Source: a candidate division TM6 bacterium GW2011_GWE2_41_16 | Lineage (GTDB): Bacteria; Babelota; Babeliae; Babelales; Babelaceae | Assembly (NCBI GenBank): GCA_000996695.1 | Contig: LCAT01000005.1 | Coordinates: 1 to 50,998 of the forward strand | Length of the DNA stretch: 50,998 nt | Direction of reading: 5' to 3' | Shown: piece after piece, positions 26,237 through 36,130 of the stretch | How positions within the stretch are numbered: position 1 is the stretch's first letter | Layout: every line of letters starts with the position of its first letter | The notes under the pieces: model-generated | The model's input: only the letters and a program-made list of their open reading frames with translations | What the model was told of the DNA's origin: nothing | The model's database searches: none | Made by a program: the position numbers and the translations under genes

Positions 26237-26863
26237 TCATTCTTTTTTTCGACCATCCGGCGATATAATTCCACCAGAAAAAATCAATGTCATTGCTTCT
26301 TGCCGCGTCATAGCAGTTTCTATACATGCATCGGTTGCAACAATTAAAAAGAATCCATGAACCGAGTTAGGCATCGGCACAAAGACATTGTAATATTCTT
26401 TTGCTTTGTCTGGAGCATACTGTTGTGCAAATGTGTTCATAACGAGACCCAAAGCATACTGCCCAGCTTTGGGAAACTCAACAAACACAATCTTTTGCAT
26501 CGATTCTTTACCCTTGGCATCATGCCCACCAAGCGCATGCACAAGCTTGCGTGCACCCGAATAGACTTGCCCAAATAATGGTAAATTTTCTATTTTTTGT
26601 TCAATCATTTCGATTATACGCTTAAAGTCGAATAGATGAATTACTGCGCCAATAAGCACAATACCCAAAAGCGCAAAAACAACTTCTGAGTACGGTATTT
26701 TTCTAAAAATAAGAGGCTCAATATAACGCAAAGGCGAGAGAAGCATGTACACAAAATGCCATACAAACGCTATCACTGCATATGTCAAACCAAGCGGCAA
26801 TATCGCGATAAGCCCCGTAATAAAAAGAGATTTAAGCGTTTCCCAAAATATCTTTTTTTTCAT
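26237..26863 (-). CDS. DUF502 family membrane protein
   Basis: A 208-residue protein with two membrane helices (about 12-40 and 60-75), as in DUF502 (LIKE COV) proteins of plants and bacteria. Family hallmarks are present: TGLIAILPLGLTYAV at the start, LPLFGQVYSGARKLV (about 94-108), FVEFPKAGQYALGLVM, and VFVPMPNSVHGFFLIV. The biochemical role of the family is not known. Gene start is the ATG at 26863; the gene is 22 bases downstream of glmM on the same strand, so they are probably one transcript. Confidence 0.92.
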   Translation of the reverse strand: MKKKIFWETLKSLFITGLIAILPLGLTYAVIAFVWHFVYMLLSPLRYIEPLIFRKIPYSEVVFALLGIVLIGAVIHLFDFKRIIEMIEQKIENLPLFGQVYSGARKLVHALGGHDAKGKESMQKIVFVEFPKAGQYALGLVMNTFAQQYAPDKAKEYYNVFVPMPNSVHGFFLIVATDACIETAMTRQEAMTLIFSGGIISPDGRKKE

Positions 26864-26885
26864 TGCACAACCCCTACCAAAAATA

Positions 26886-28214
26886 TCAAGAAATCTTTTC
26901 GATTAACCAGGTACGCACACGTGCAAGCACCATTTCAGCGCACCCAGCGTCCTGATGCTCAACCATAACACGTACAATCGGTTCAGTACCTGATGGCCTT
27001 ACCACGAGCCGTGCACCATCAACAGGCACGTCGTTCAAAGCACGTGCACATATTTCCTTAACCTCACCCAAACGCGATTTCTCAAAAGGAATTCGTGCAT
27101 GTTTTTGCGCATACTTTAAAAGAGGCTTTAAACCCTGGCAGACCTGTTGGGCGTATAAGTATGCAAGAAGCACCATCAATCCGTCACTGATCGGATTTTT
27201 ATCAAGCAAAATAACATGCCCTGATGGCTCAGCGCCAAGCAACGCGTTATTTTGTATAAGCATCTCGACCACATACTTATCACCAACCTGCGAACGTGCA
27301 AACTCTTTTTCTCGAGCAGCACATGCTTTTTCAAGCGCACCATTAGACATAATCGTACCAACATAACAACTGTTATGTGCATATGTCTCAAGATGGGATA
27401 ATACCCATAAAAGGTCATCTCCGTTAAGCTCACATCCGGTGGTATCGACCACTCCAAGACGGTCACCATCGCCATCAAAAGAACACTTCAAAACATTGGT
27501 GTGTTCGCGAAAGCGTTCATGCCATGTAGCGTATGCAGCACCACATTGCTGGTTGATATTGGTACCAGAGGGCATTGCACACTCAAGAATAACGTGTGCG
27601 CCAAAGCTCTCAAGAACCGGCTTTGCGATATGGCTAAGCGCACCATTTGCAGTATCGACGCACAAAGTCATACCTGCGAGATCAAGGCCAACAAAAAAAG
27701 TATGCAACGCTGCCGTGTATGCATTCACATATTGATTATGTGTTGTCTGATTAATGCATACTACCTCGGACTGCAATTCAAAATTTTGTTCAGGCTGACT
27801 GTAATACAATCTGCTAATACGTACTTCATCTTGAAGCGATATTTTACTCCCAAAACTATCTAAAATTTTGAGGCCATTGTCCATTGCAGGGTTATGGGAA
27901 GCAGTAATCATTATGCCAGTTCCAAACGATTGGGCATGCTTAAGAGTAAAGGATACCAGTGGTGTCGGCAAAACTCCGCCATCAATACAACAAATGCCAT
28001 GCTGTGCCAACACATGCTTAAGAACTGTGGCAATAATTTTGCCCGATGCGCGTGTGTCACGCCCGAGTAAAACAGGCTCGGTAATTTTTTTTTCGACAAG
28101 CCAAAGCGCTAGGGCATGTGTAAGACGCACCAGATTGGTATGTGTAAAAACTCCAAAACCAAAAGGACCACGGATACCGTCGGTCCCAAAAATATTTTCA
28201 TTGCGTTGCATCAT
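26886..28214 (-). CDS. glmM: phosphoglucosamine mutase
   Basis: GlmM converts glucosamine-6-phosphate to glucosamine-1-phosphate on the way to UDP-GlcNAc, the MurA substrate. The 442 residues show the full phosphohexomutase set: FGTDGIRG (N-terminus), the phosphoserine loop TASHNP (Ser106), the metal loop DGDGDR (about 239-244), the sugar loop GAEPSGH, and RPSGTEP in the C-terminal domain. Two adjacent ATG codons stand at the start; either is possible. Divergent from trpS with a 91-base gap. Confidence 0.96.
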   Translation of the reverse strand: MMQRNENIFGTDGIRGPFGFGVFTHTNLVRLTHALALWLVEKKITEPVLLGRDTRASGKIIATVLKHVLAQHGICCIDGGVLPTPLVSFTLKHAQSFGTGIMITASHNPAMDNGLKILDSFGSKISLQDEVRISRLYYSQPEQNFELQSEVVCINQTTHNQYVNAYTAALHTFFVGLDLAGMTLCVDTANGALSHIAKPVLESFGAHVILECAMPSGTNINQQCGAAYATWHERFREHTNVLKCSFDGDGDRLGVVDTTGCELNGDDLLWVLSHLETYAHNSCYVGTIMSNGALEKACAAREKEFARSQVGDKYVVEMLIQNNALLGAEPSGHVILLDKNPISDGLMVLLAYLYAQQVCQGLKPLLKYAQKHARIPFEKSRLGEVKEICARALNDVPVDGARLVVRPSGTEPIVRVMVEHQDAGCAEMVLARVRTWLIEKIS

Positions 28215-28305
28215 GCTTTTTTACACCTACGAGCTTTATTGGGATACTAGTTGCCAGCGTTTTTATATTTTTTTTGAATTTTGTGATTATAAAGGACATT
28301 CTACC

Positions 28306-29322
28306 ATGAATGCAGAACAAAATAAAAAAGTGATCCTCACCGGTGATCGTCCCACCGGACAGCTACACCTAGGACATTACGTCGGATCTCTTGCAAATAG
28401 AGTTGCCCTTCAAGACGAGTACAACCAGTTTATCCTGCTTGCGGACATTCAAGCGCTCACCGATAACTACGAGAACCCTCAAAAAGTTCGTGACAATGCC
28501 TACCAAGTACTTCTTGATTACCTTGCAGTGGGCATCGATCCTCACAAAAGCACCATATTTTTGCAGTCCCAAATACCCCAGATTGCCGAACTTACCGTGC
28601 TGTTTATGAACCTGGTTACACTCAGCAGACTTAAGCGCAACCCAACCGTAAAAGCTGAAATGGCTCTACGCGGGTTCGATGAATCCGTTCCTGTAGGGTT
28701 TTTGGTATACCCTGTCAGCCAAGCAGCCGACATAACCATCTTCAAGGCTGATCTGGTGCCCGTAGGCGAAGATCAAGCACCTATGATCGAACAAACAAAC
28801 GAGCTGGTACGCAGTTTTAATCGTATTTATGGTCCTATTCTTAAAGAAACAACCGCTCTTATCCCTAAAACCGGCGGCCGATTGATTGGCACTGATGGTA
28901 AAGCAAAAATGAGTAAATCACTGGGCAACACGATATTCCTTAACGAAAGCTCGGATTCTTTAGCGAAAAAAGTTAAAGGCATGTACACCGATCCTACACA
29001 TCTCAAGGTCGAGGACCCGGGCAAAATTGAAGGGAACACCGTGTTCACATACTTAGACATTTTTGATCCGGATACGGCAGAGGTTACACGACTCAAAGAA
29101 CATTACATGCGTGGTGGCTTAGGTGACAGCATCGTTAAAAAAAGGTTACTCGATGTTTTAGAAAATTTTATAGCGCCTATCCGTACCCGCCGCGCAGAGC
29201 TTGCTCAAAACATGGATTACATAGAAAACATAGCACGTGAAGGCACGCTCAAAGCACGCGCTGTAGCCTCACAGACAATGCTCGAAATTCGCCGTGGAGT
29301 TAAAATCGATTATTTTGATTAA
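28306..29322 (+). CDS. trpS: tryptophanyl-tRNA synthetase
   Basis: Class I synthetase that charges tRNA-Trp (gene present at 9495-9571). The ATG at 28306 is chosen because it gives the family N-terminus ([18 protein letters not shown]) and AAAGGACA precedes it; the reading frame stays open far upstream but there overlaps glmM on the other strand. The 338 residues include HLGH (21-24, the HIGH motif), and AKMSKS near residue 200 (KMSKS loop). The 369-base gap after it carries facing repeats and a long hairpin. Confidence 0.97.
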   Translation: MNAEQNKKVILTGDRPTGQLHLGHYVGSLANRVALQDEYNQFILLADIQALTDNYENPQKVRDNAYQVLLDYLAVGIDPHKSTIFLQSQIPQIAELTVLFMNLVTLSRLKRNPTVKAEMALRGFDESVPVGFLVYPVSQAADITIFKADLVPVGEDQAPMIEQTNELVRSFNRIYGPILKETTALIPKTGGRLIGTDGKAKMSKSLGNTIFLNESSDSLAKKVKGMYTDPTHLKVEDPGKIEGNTVFTYLDIFDPDTAEVTRLKEHYMRGGLGDSIVKKRLLDVLENFIAPIRTRRAELAQNMDYIENIAREGTLKARAVASQTMLEIRRGVKIDYFD

Positions 29323-29327
29323 TTACA

Positions 29328-29387
29328 TAAGGGCGCTGCCCTTAACCCGCGAGGGTATTCACCCTCGACCCACTGAAAATATACATG
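29328..29387 (+). repeat. dispersed intergenic repeat, copy D
   Basis: TAAGGGCGCTGCCCTTA, AACCCGCGAGGG, then AGGGTATTCACCCT and GACCCACTGAAAATATACATG. It begins five bases after the trpS stop, exactly the spacing of copy C after murA. It faces copy E. Confidence 0.8.
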
Positions 29388-29426
29388 GGTCCATCACCCC
29401 GTATTATTCGCGTAAGCGACAGAGCC

Positions 29427-29474
29427 TGCCGATGTACGTTGAAATGGCTTTCACCATTTCAACGTACATCGGCA
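29427..29474. repeat. 21-bp perfect hairpin between two facing repeats
   Basis: Positions 29427-29447 are exactly complementary to 29454-29474, leaving a six-base loop (CTTTCA). This is a much longer perfect stem than intrinsic terminators need, and there is no T-run. Its sequence is unrelated to the hairpin at 5081-5124, although the flanking repeats are related. Confidence 0.85.
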
Positions 29475-29532
29475 ACTTGCTTTATAGTCACTAGAACAAA
29501 TGCTACCCCGGCACACAGCTAACAAAAGTCTT

Positions 29533-29603
29533 ATACAGTGGGTCAAGGGTCTTTGACCCTTGCGGGTCGAGGGCAGAGCCCCGTCCTTACAGGCGTCCGT
29601 CTG
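29533..29603 (-). repeat. dispersed intergenic repeat, copy E (inverted)
   Basis: Read on the minus strand: GGGCTCTGCCC, then CGACCCGCAAGGGTC, then GACCCTTGACCCACTG. It ends on the plus strand with TTACAGGCG, shared with the copy near 43945. It mirrors copy D across the hairpin. Confidence 0.8.
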
Positions 29604-29690
29604 TTATTTGCTTTTTATCTTAAAGCCAGCCTATGGTTATTCTCGTCTGTAGTTTGTATTATTCACGGATAAAAAAGAGAAAGGGTACCC

Positions 29691-30275
29691 ATGGCCAAGA
29701 GTAAAAAGAACAACAAACGTCTTATATACACCTGGATAACAACCGTTATCCTTGCTGTGCTATTTATTGCAACCGTCTGGTTTTTAGTCAAAAGTGCACC
29801 GTACACCCAGGACGAGATCATCTTGCAACACATCAAGTTACTGTCCGAAACATTCAAAAAAGTAGATACGGAATGCGGTATCGTTGGATTTGAAGATGAG
29901 GGCGGCAGTCGCAAAAAATGCTACATCGACTTTTTGAATATTACATCATTTTCTGGATCAGAAGCAGGAGCGCTCAACGTACTTTATCCAGATAAGTGGC
30001 ATGGTCCGTATCTTAAGGATAACCCAACCATCCAAGAGCGCTTCTATTACATCATGAAAATTCGTGGCAGCTTTTATATCATTCCAGGCGATGGCATCAA
30101 GCTCTCTAATGGCAAAACTATTGGCAAAAATCTTATGATCGATGAAAACTCTGACATAGAATCGATGATGAAAGATCCAAAAAGTTTATCATTCAAAAAT
30201 CAGCCTCTTGCAGCAAAGCTTGAGCTTAAGCTTGAGCAAAAGGTTAAGCCGCTCACCTCAACAGCCGAAGTGTAA
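29691..30275 (+). CDS. hypothetical single-pass membrane protein
   Basis: A 194-residue protein with a basic N-terminus (KSKKNNKR), one membrane helix (about 11-33) and an extracytoplasmic domain of about 160 residues. Two cysteines (about 62 and 76) could form a disulfide. WHGPYLKDNP and FYIIPGDGIKLSNGKTIG recall the loop of type II pseudopilins (GPYL..P), but the prepilin peptidase site is absent and the helix is not preceded by a G|FTL motif, so I do not call it a pseudopilin. ATG at 29691 follows AAGGGTACCC. Followed by a strong terminator. Confidence 0.75.
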   Translation: MAKSKKNNKRLIYTWITTVILAVLFIATVWFLVKSAPYTQDEIILQHIKLLSETFKKVDTECGIVGFEDEGGSRKKCYIDFLNITSFSGSEAGALNVLYPDKWHGPYLKDNPTIQERFYYIMKIRGSFYIIPGDGIKLSNGKTIGKNLMIDENSDIESMMKDPKSLSFKNQPLAAKLELKLEQKVKPLTSTAEV

Positions 30276-30381
30276 TACAGTTCATCACGCTTGATATCTA
30301 TGCTTAAGGGATAAATAGTGCGTCTCTTGGTACGCCTCTAAAAGGCCGTACTACTTTATGACGCACCAAGGCGAATGCCTT

Positions 30382-30425
30382 AAAAAAATTGATCACGTTT
30401 TTACAACGTGATCAATTTTTTTTGT
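30382..30425. terminator. strong bidirectional terminator
   Basis: An A-run and TTGATCACGTT pair perfectly with AACGTGATCAA and a T-run around a five-base loop (30400-30404), a stem of about 17 bp with Ts on both strands. It separates the small membrane protein from gatB. Confidence 0.9.
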
Positions 30426-30540
30426 TTTCAAGGAGGACTTCTCAAAATTTTCGTCCTCTGCCGTCCCAGGCCCCACTGCCCTTACCGCGTTCAAAGTATC
30501 GAGTTTTCGCACACTAATGTGTGTCACACACCAAGATGTT

Positions 30541-32001
30541 TTACACATGAAGATGTGTTTTGAGAAGCTCCTGAATTTTTTGTCCGTTACCCTTGCCCCC
30601 GGTCTTCGCCATCATCTGTCCAACAAAAAAACCCATGAGTTTTGTTTGCCCGCTACGATACGCTAACACCTGACTTGGGTTCGCTGCAATAATTTCCATA
30701 ACTATTTTTTCAAGTACCGCAGAATCATCGATCTGCTCAAGATTATTTTTTTGTGCGTACTCACGTGGCGACTCCCCGGTTGCAACGACCGCCTTAAAAA
30801 TGTCCTGAGCAATCTTTGAATTAATCTTTCCCGACTCGATCAACTCAATTAACTCAGCCAAATGCCGTGGAGTAAACTTAAGAGCCATGGGTTCGATCGA
30901 AAGCTCTTTACACAAACCCATTACATCGCGCAACACCCAATTGATGAGCAATGGGCTCTTAATAATTTTGTACGTATCTTCGTAATACGCTGCAATGGTT
31001 GTGTCGTTTACCAAAATTTCAGCCTCGTAAACGCTCAGACCATGTACCGTTGTATAGCGCGCAAAACGTTGTTCTGGCAATTCTGGCAGACGTGCTGCGA
31101 TATCGTTCACAAACTCGCTCGTTAAACATACCGGCGGCAAATCAGGCTCGGGCATGTACCGATAATCTGCCGCAACCTCTTTGTTGCGCATCGGGTATGA
31201 TTTACGCTCTTTGCTATCCCATAAGCGTGTCTGTTGTATAACACGCTCACCAGACTCGATAAGTTGAATTTGGCGCTCAACCTCGTACTCGATCGCATCA
31301 CTAATAAACTTGAACGAATTAATATTTTTGAGCTCAACTTTGGTACCAAGTTTTTCTGCACCCTTCAGACGTACTGATATGTTTGTATCGGCTCTAAAAG
31401 CACCATCTTCCATGTTCCCCGAGCACACGCCAAGGTACATAACCGTGTTACGCAACGCTTTGAGGTATGCGCGTACTTCAGCAGCGGATGATAGATCTGG
31501 TTGAGAGACGATTTCAAGCAAAGGCGTACCCGCACGATTAAGGTCAACGAGGCTGCGGCCACAGGTAGCATCATGAATGTTTTTGCCCGCGTCCTCTTCC
31601 ATATGAATGCGCACAAGCCGTATTTTTTTTGCCACGCCACTATCACCCATGATCTCAACATACCCGTGCTCACAAATGGGCAGGTCACCCTGTGTAATCT
31701 GAAAACCCTTAGGCAGGTCAGGATAAAAGTAATGTTTACGCGAAAAAGTATTGGTCATATTTATCTGGCTATGCGTGGCAAGGGCGGTCATGACCGCGTA
31801 CTCCACAACCTGCTGATTGAGGCGTGGCAAAACGCCAGGATGCCCGGCACACACAGGACAGATAGTACTGTTAGGCTCAACAACTACCGCATTAGAACAC
31901 GCACAAAATATTTTTGAACGGGTTGTAAGTTGTGCATGCACTTCCATACCAATGCACACTTCATACTGTGGATATCTCTCTAAAACTGATTCTGAGCTCA
32001 T
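30541..32001 (-). CDS. gatB: Asp-tRNA(Asn)/Glu-tRNA(Gln) amidotransferase subunit B
   Basis: GatB is the kinase/transamidation subunit of GatCAB, which makes Gln-tRNA(Gln) and/or Asn-tRNA(Asn) from mischarged tRNA. The 486 residues have the family signature YEVCIGMEVHAQLTTRSKIF at the N-terminus, CPVCAGHPGVLP (zinc-associated Cys), RKHYFYPDLPKGFQITQ, RIHMEEDAGK, LVDLNRAGTPLLEI and the C-terminal YqeY-like helical tail (GKGNGQKIQELLK). gatA and gatC are not next to it. Start at 32001 follows AAGGGTGAGC. Confidence 0.97.
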   Translation of the reverse strand: MSSESVLERYPQYEVCIGMEVHAQLTTRSKIFCACSNAVVVEPNSTICPVCAGHPGVLPRLNQQVVEYAVMTALATHSQINMTNTFSRKHYFYPDLPKGFQITQGDLPICEHGYVEIMGDSGVAKKIRLVRIHMEEDAGKNIHDATCGRSLVDLNRAGTPLLEIVSQPDLSSAAEVRAYLKALRNTVMYLGVCSGNMEDGAFRADTNISVRLKGAEKLGTKVELKNINSFKFISDAIEYEVERQIQLIESGERVIQQTRLWDSKERKSYPMRNKEVAADYRYMPEPDLPPVCLTSEFVNDIAARLPELPEQRFARYTTVHGLSVYEAEILVNDTTIAAYYEDTYKIIKSPLLINWVLRDVMGLCKELSIEPMALKFTPRHLAELIELIESGKINSKIAQDIFKAVVATGESPREYAQKNNLEQIDDSAVLEKIVMEIIAANPSQVLAYRSGQTKLMGFFVGQMMAKTGGKGNGQKIQELLKTHLHV

Positions 32002-32077
32002 TGCTCACCCTTGAAATGTTAAAAAAAACAACCAAACCTATAGTAAGATTCACTTTGATATACACACCCACATTGCG

Positions 32078-32104
32078 ATTTGGTCGTACAATCAATGACC
32101 AAAT
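32078..32104. promoter_or_regulatory. inverted repeat in the gatB / barrel-gene divergent region
   Basis: ATTTGGTC (32078-32085) and GACCAAAT (32097-32104) are perfect inverted repeats 11 bases apart. The 418-base gap between gatB and the next gene otherwise shows a promoter for the rightward gene and AT-rich sequence with no gene. A regulator-binding role is a guess. Confidence 0.3.
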
Positions 32105-32235
32105 TTGTGTACGTCAACATAGCGCATGCTATAAAAATTTTCGTTTCAACAAAAACTATCTTTAGAATAACAAGCATCACATCTTTGGTATATCACACAT
32201 TGATTTACTGAATCTATGGCTTTTTTTACAGGTCA

Positions 32236-32265
32236 TTGACGTATAAAAAACTCCTGGTCTAAGAT
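32236..32265 (+). promoter_or_regulatory. putative promoter of the outer-membrane protein gene
   Basis: TTGACG (32236-32241) and TAAGAT (32260-32265) are 18 bases apart. The transcript would have a leader of about 150 bases, long enough for regulation of a highly expressed envelope protein. Confidence 0.45.
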
Positions 32266-32419
32266 GTACAACCAGTTAGTTGACATTCAACTCTACAGCG
32301 AAGACCACTTAGATATGCACATGCGAAATTGCGGATAGAACCTTTTGGAAACATTAACCGTGAGCTCGTTTGAGCGTGCCTAAAATGGCTTTGCCATATT
32401 TTTTTACAAAGGAGACCGT

Positions 32420-33994
32420 ATGAAAAAACACTTGCCGCTCGTGTTACTGATGAGCGCGGCAGTGGGCTCGATCTACGCTGAAGAGGGCGATATTACATCT
32501 CGCTCGTTCTTCTCAGTTCGTCCACACTTCGCTACCGGTAGTTTTGAGCACAATGCATTAAATCGCAATGATCGTATGGAAGCCCGCGAAGATGGCTACG
32601 GCTCAGCATGGTGTCTCACCGCATTCGGTGGTCGCTCGCAATCCGCATCAGACCTGGCTAGATACTTTCTTCCTTTTGGCGTCACCAAGTTACACGTTAA
32701 AGAAAACGCTGCGGTAAACCCAGTGGATGGCACCGACACCAGAACCGTCGATGCTGCACATTTGAACATCGAAACCGTTAACAATACATTCGAATCTGAT
32801 GTTACGTTCTGCCCACGTCACGAGTTCTTTGGCCTAGGCCTCGACTGGCACCAAGCACTGTGCATGCGCGATGATGGCACCGTTAACTACTACTTTGAAG
32901 CCAGTGCTCCTCTGTTACAAGTACGCAACAACATGAACATGCGCGAACGCATCATCAATGATGGCGGCGGCGCAGTCGGCGAGCTCGGTCTTGATAACGC
33001 TCCACGCGTCGGCAACGTAACAGAAGCGTTCCAACAGCCAAACTGGAACTACGGCAAAATTCTCCCTTGCGCAAACAGCAAGCCTGCATGCAGCACCAGC
33101 ACAAGCCGTCGTTGCGGATCATGCCATCCATACAAACGCACACGCATTGGCGATATTGAGCTTTCTGTAGGCAAAAACATGGTAGCCACCGGCTGCTGTA
33201 AGCTCGACTCGTACATCGGTATGGTTATACCAACCGGTAACCGCGTCACAAGCAGATATGTCTTTGAAGCAATGGTAGGTAATAATCATCACTGGGGCGT
33301 AATGTACGGCGCAAACGCCGAACTCGGCCTGTTCAGCTGCGAAGATCACACGCTTAAACTCGCGCTCGATACCAACACCCGATTCCTCTTTGCTAACCAT
33401 CAAGTGCGCAGCTTTGACCTCAAAGACAAGTCATGGTCGCGATACATGGAAATGTACCAAAACCAAGCACAAGCAGCACTTGCAGCAACTGATCCGCAAG
33501 ATCAAGGCCAAAGTATGGGTGTGTCCGGTATTAACATGCTGAGCCAATGCGTCAAGGTTAAACCGCGCTTCTCAACGGTATGGAACGCAACCTTGCTCTA
33601 TAACCATTGCAACTTTAACAGTGAGCTTGGCTACGGATTCTATGCTCGCCAGTGCGAAAAAGTTGAGTTCTGCAATAAGAACTTTACTGCTGCGCTCAAG
33701 TACTACACCGGCCTTGGTCAAACTACTATTTACCGAACCATTAATGGTCTTGCAGCTGGCACAAACCTTTCTGTAGCTAATTACCAAGCTATCCCAACAA
33801 GCCACTTTGACTTAACATCAGCAACGCACCCTGCAATGCTTTCGTTCATCTTGCACGGATCGCTGGGATACTCATGGAAAGAAGTGTGCTACCCAACCTT
33901 TGTTGGCATCGGCGGATCGTATGAGTTCCCATCAGGCACTAACGCTGCACTTGCCGCATGGACACTCTGGGGCAAATTGGGCATAACGTTCTAA
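32420..33994 (+). CDS. probable outer-membrane beta-barrel protein
   Basis: A 524-residue exported protein: signal peptide 1-20 (cleavage after SIYA), then many alternating polar/aromatic strands, and a C-terminal strand ending in phenylalanine (LWGKLGITF), the beta-signal recognised by the BAM complex. A cluster of cysteines near residues 217-237 (SKPACSTSTSRRCGSCH) and several more cysteines suggest disulfide cross-links, as in MOMP-like proteins. Codons are more G/C-rich and regular than in the neighbours, consistent with high expression. Such large barrel-like proteins with no assigned function are common in Dependentiae (recollection, not checked). It leads a cluster of exported proteins; the next gene begins 22 bases downstream. 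Confidence 0.8.
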   Translation: MKKHLPLVLLMSAAVGSIYAEEGDITSRSFFSVRPHFATGSFEHNALNRNDRMEAREDGYGSAWCLTAFGGRSQSASDLARYFLPFGVTKLHVKENAAVNPVDGTDTRTVDAAHLNIETVNNTFESDVTFCPRHEFFGLGLDWHQALCMRDDGTVNYYFEASAPLLQVRNNMNMRERIINDGGGAVGELGLDNAPRVGNVTEAFQQPNWNYGKILPCANSKPACSTSTSRRCGSCHPYKRTRIGDIELSVGKNMVATGCCKLDSYIGMVIPTGNRVTSRYVFEAMVGNNHHWGVMYGANAELGLFSCEDHTLKLALDTNTRFLFANHQVRSFDLKDKSWSRYMEMYQNQAQAALAATDPQDQGQSMGVSGINMLSQCVKVKPRFSTVWNATLLYNHCNFNSELGYGFYARQCEKVEFCNKNFTAALKYYTGLGQTTIYRTINGLAAGTNLSVANYQAIPTSHFDLTSATHPAMLSFILHGSLGYSWKEVCYPTFVGIGGSYEFPSGTNAALAAWTLWGKLGITF

Positions 33995-34016
33995 AAAGAA
34001 CACAAAAGGAAAACTT

Positions 34017-35588
34017 ATGATAAAGAAATATCTGATACTTGCCGTATGTGCTTTGGGCATCATGATGCCTGCACATGCGATGTTTGGTCGCAAAGATCCT
34101 TTTACCTTGTTTAAAAATGCAATCAGAGCCAAAAATGCAGTAGCTGCTGCTGAAAATTTTGCACAGCTTCAAGAGGATGTTCGTCAAATAACCCTTAAAG
34201 GTGCGTCATATCAAGAAGCAATAAAAGACCCAAAATTTGAAGCAGCATGGCTTCTTGAGATAAAAAAAATTCCTGCAGCAATACGAGCAAAAAGTTTGGC
34301 TATTGAATCACTTGTAAAGGAAGCCGGTACACCCGAGGCAGCTCAAAAACAAATTGATACTTTAACCACAGAAAAAGTTGGCTTAGAAGAAAAATTGAGA
34401 TTAGCCAACGAAGATTTGACAAAACTTAAAACAGCTCCAAAAGCTCCTACCACACCAGTCAGTTTGGCCGCAGATACAGCAAGAATTAAAGCATTAGAAA
34501 TAGAGATAAATGGTGATCCAATAACGGGAAAACCAGGGTACATAAAAGAAATTGCAGATCGTGATGCTAAACTCAAAACTGCTACTGCTAACGAAAAGGC
34601 TGCTATTGAACGACTCAAAATAGTAGATCCTGAAGGCACGAAAGAATTGCAACAAAAATGGGAAGAAAAAATCGAAAAACTGTTGAACGAATATAAAGCT
34701 AAAACAATCACTAAAACAACCTACAAAGAGGCTTTAAAAGAATTTCAAGAAATAACTAAAGGAAATATTCCTCTATTATTACGGGTAAATAATCTACAAA
34801 AATATTTTGGTGTAGATCAAAAAGCAAAAATGAATGAGATCGGCTTAGTCTCCAAAGCAATGGCTCAAAAAATCAAAGCCCTTCAAGCAACCGACTACAC
34901 AGCAGCCGTCGCTGCATTTGTTAAAGCAGCCACCGAGTTGAAAACAGTCGCAGAAGTAGCTGTATTGTTAGAACTAGCAAAAGCAGTAGATACTAAAGGC
35001 GGAAAAGCAGAAAAAGCATTCACAGATGCTGTCACTACAGCGCTTCAAAAAATCTTTGGTGCTAGCGCCAACGACCATGGCCTGCTTGGCGGCACACCAG
35101 GATCAAAATCAACGGCTCTGACAGCAGCCACCCTTGGTAACATTGCAAATCGCATTGCTGCAGCAAAACTTGCTCTTGATATTGCTGAAATCATAGATGA
35201 CAAACCAGGTTTTGAAAAAAGGTATGAAAGCATTCTTACAGCTCTGAATGTTGATGAAAAAGGTGCAATAAAAACACAACCTGCAACGGGCGGCGACCCT
35301 TCAAAAGTAGAGTTTAAGCTAGAAACACTTGACCTAAAAACAATAACAGATGAAAAATCTGCTAAAGAAGCATGGGAAAAAATTAAGGCACTAGATGCAA
35401 CAAAAATGACTGAAAAAGATGCCACACAATTTTCAGCTTTTGTAGATACATTTTTTGACAAAAATGTCACCCTGGCTACAGCAGAAAAAAATGCCCTAGC
35501 AGATAAGCTTGAGGCCGCTGCAGACAAAACATCTGGCCTAATCAAAGCTGCTTTAAAACAAAAAGCCACCGACATTAGAGGTATGTAA
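34017..35588 (+). CDS. exported Ala/Lys-rich coiled-coil protein
   Basis: A 523-residue protein with a signal peptide (1-21, ending PAHA) and a mainly helical body. Residues about 105-140 (KQIDTLTTEKVGLEEKLRL) and 150-235 form coiled coils; the rest is rich in Ala, Lys and Glu with repeated TDYTAAVAAF-like and helix-turn stretches. No enzyme motif is seen. It is A-rich compared with the barrel gene just upstream and probably shares its transcript. A surface or periplasmic structural role is a guess. Confidence 0.75.
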   Translation: MIKKYLILAVCALGIMMPAHAMFGRKDPFTLFKNAIRAKNAVAAAENFAQLQEDVRQITLKGASYQEAIKDPKFEAAWLLEIKKIPAAIRAKSLAIESLVKEAGTPEAAQKQIDTLTTEKVGLEEKLRLANEDLTKLKTAPKAPTTPVSLAADTARIKALEIEINGDPITGKPGYIKEIADRDAKLKTATANEKAAIERLKIVDPEGTKELQQKWEEKIEKLLNEYKAKTITKTTYKEALKEFQEITKGNIPLLLRVNNLQKYFGVDQKAKMNEIGLVSKAMAQKIKALQATDYTAAVAAFVKAATELKTVAEVAVLLELAKAVDTKGGKAEKAFTDAVTTALQKIFGASANDHGLLGGTPGSKSTALTAATLGNIANRIAAAKLALDIAEIIDDKPGFEKRYESILTALNVDEKGAIKTQPATGGDPSKVEFKLETLDLKTITDEKSAKEAWEKIKALDATKMTEKDATQFSAFVDTFFDKNVTLATAEKNALADKLEAAADKTSGLIKAALKQKATDIRGM

Positions 35589-35606
35589 TTCGAAAGGAAA
35601 TAGAAA

Positions 35607-36074
35607 ATGAAAAAATTTTTTTTACTATTTTTACTAGCATCTTGCTCACAACTTTTTTGCACTGTTGATTTTGCTATTTTTGAACAAATTTTAGCAGCAA
35701 GCCCCATCGCAGCACGTGGCTGGATTTTTTACATGGCACCAAATGATTTGACCGAACTTGTATCAGGAAATATAACGGGCCTCAAAAAAGCAGCGGTAAC
35801 TCGCATAAGGAATATCATTTTAGAAAATGGTACGCTCAAAACCGAGTTCACACCCAAATTACCCGGCGGTCCATCCACACCAGCTGCGTCAGTGGACAAA
35901 GCTTTGGATGATGAGATGGCAAGAGCTAAAGCTGCAGGACAGAACGAAATAGCAGCTGGACTTGCACATATTGCTGAAAACTCTGCAATAAATCTTGGTA
36001 ACGCTGTAAAAACTGATCCCTCAGCTAGAGCAGGAATCGAAGCTATAAAAAAAGCTCTTGACGGAACAAAATAA
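35607..36074 (+). CDS. small exported protein, possible lipoprotein
   Basis: 155 residues. The N-terminus MKKFFLLFLLASC fits a lipoprotein signal (LASC, Cys13), although a second Cys (19) and TVDF leave ordinary signal peptidase cleavage possible. The mature part has a hydrophobic patch (ILAASPIAARGWIFYM), a Pro-rich linker (KLPGGPSTPAAS, about 92-103) and an Ala-rich C-terminal helix. Nothing identifies a family. It starts 18 bases after the coiled-coil gene, with a GAAAGG before the ATG, and ends at a strong terminator, so it closes the operon 32420-36074. Confidence 0.72.
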   Translation: MKKFFLLFLLASCSQLFCTVDFAIFEQILAASPIAARGWIFYMAPNDLTELVSGNITGLKKAAVTRIRNIILENGTLKTEFTPKLPGGPSTPAASVDKALDDEMARAKAAGQNEIAAGLAHIAENSAINLGNAVKTDPSARAGIEAIKKALDGTK

Positions 36075-36094
36075 AACGAACACAACTATATTAC

Positions 36095-36130
36095 GAGGCG
36101 CGGGTAACTCCGCGCCTCTCTTTTTTTTCT
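36095..36130 (+). terminator. intrinsic terminator
   Basis: GAGGCGCGG (36095-36103) and CCGCGCCTC (36110-36118) pair perfectly around GTAACT and are followed by TCTTTTTTTT. A textbook terminator for the exported-protein operon. Confidence 0.95.

Noticed and set aside
27868-28305. A long upstream extension of the trpS reading frame (146 extra codons)
   Set aside because: It lies opposite the well-supported glmM gene, and the TrpS family N-terminus begins exactly at the ATG at 28306.
29691-30275. Type II secretion pseudopilin
   Set aside because: A GPYL-like loop is present but there is no prepilin peptidase site and no other secretion gene nearby.
35045-35707. A 220-codon minus-strand reading frame across the coiled-coil and small exported protein genes
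   Set aside because: The Ser/Ala/Phe-rich translation is the usual antisense image of Lys/Glu/Ala-rich genes; both plus-strand genes have signal peptides and ribosome-binding sites.
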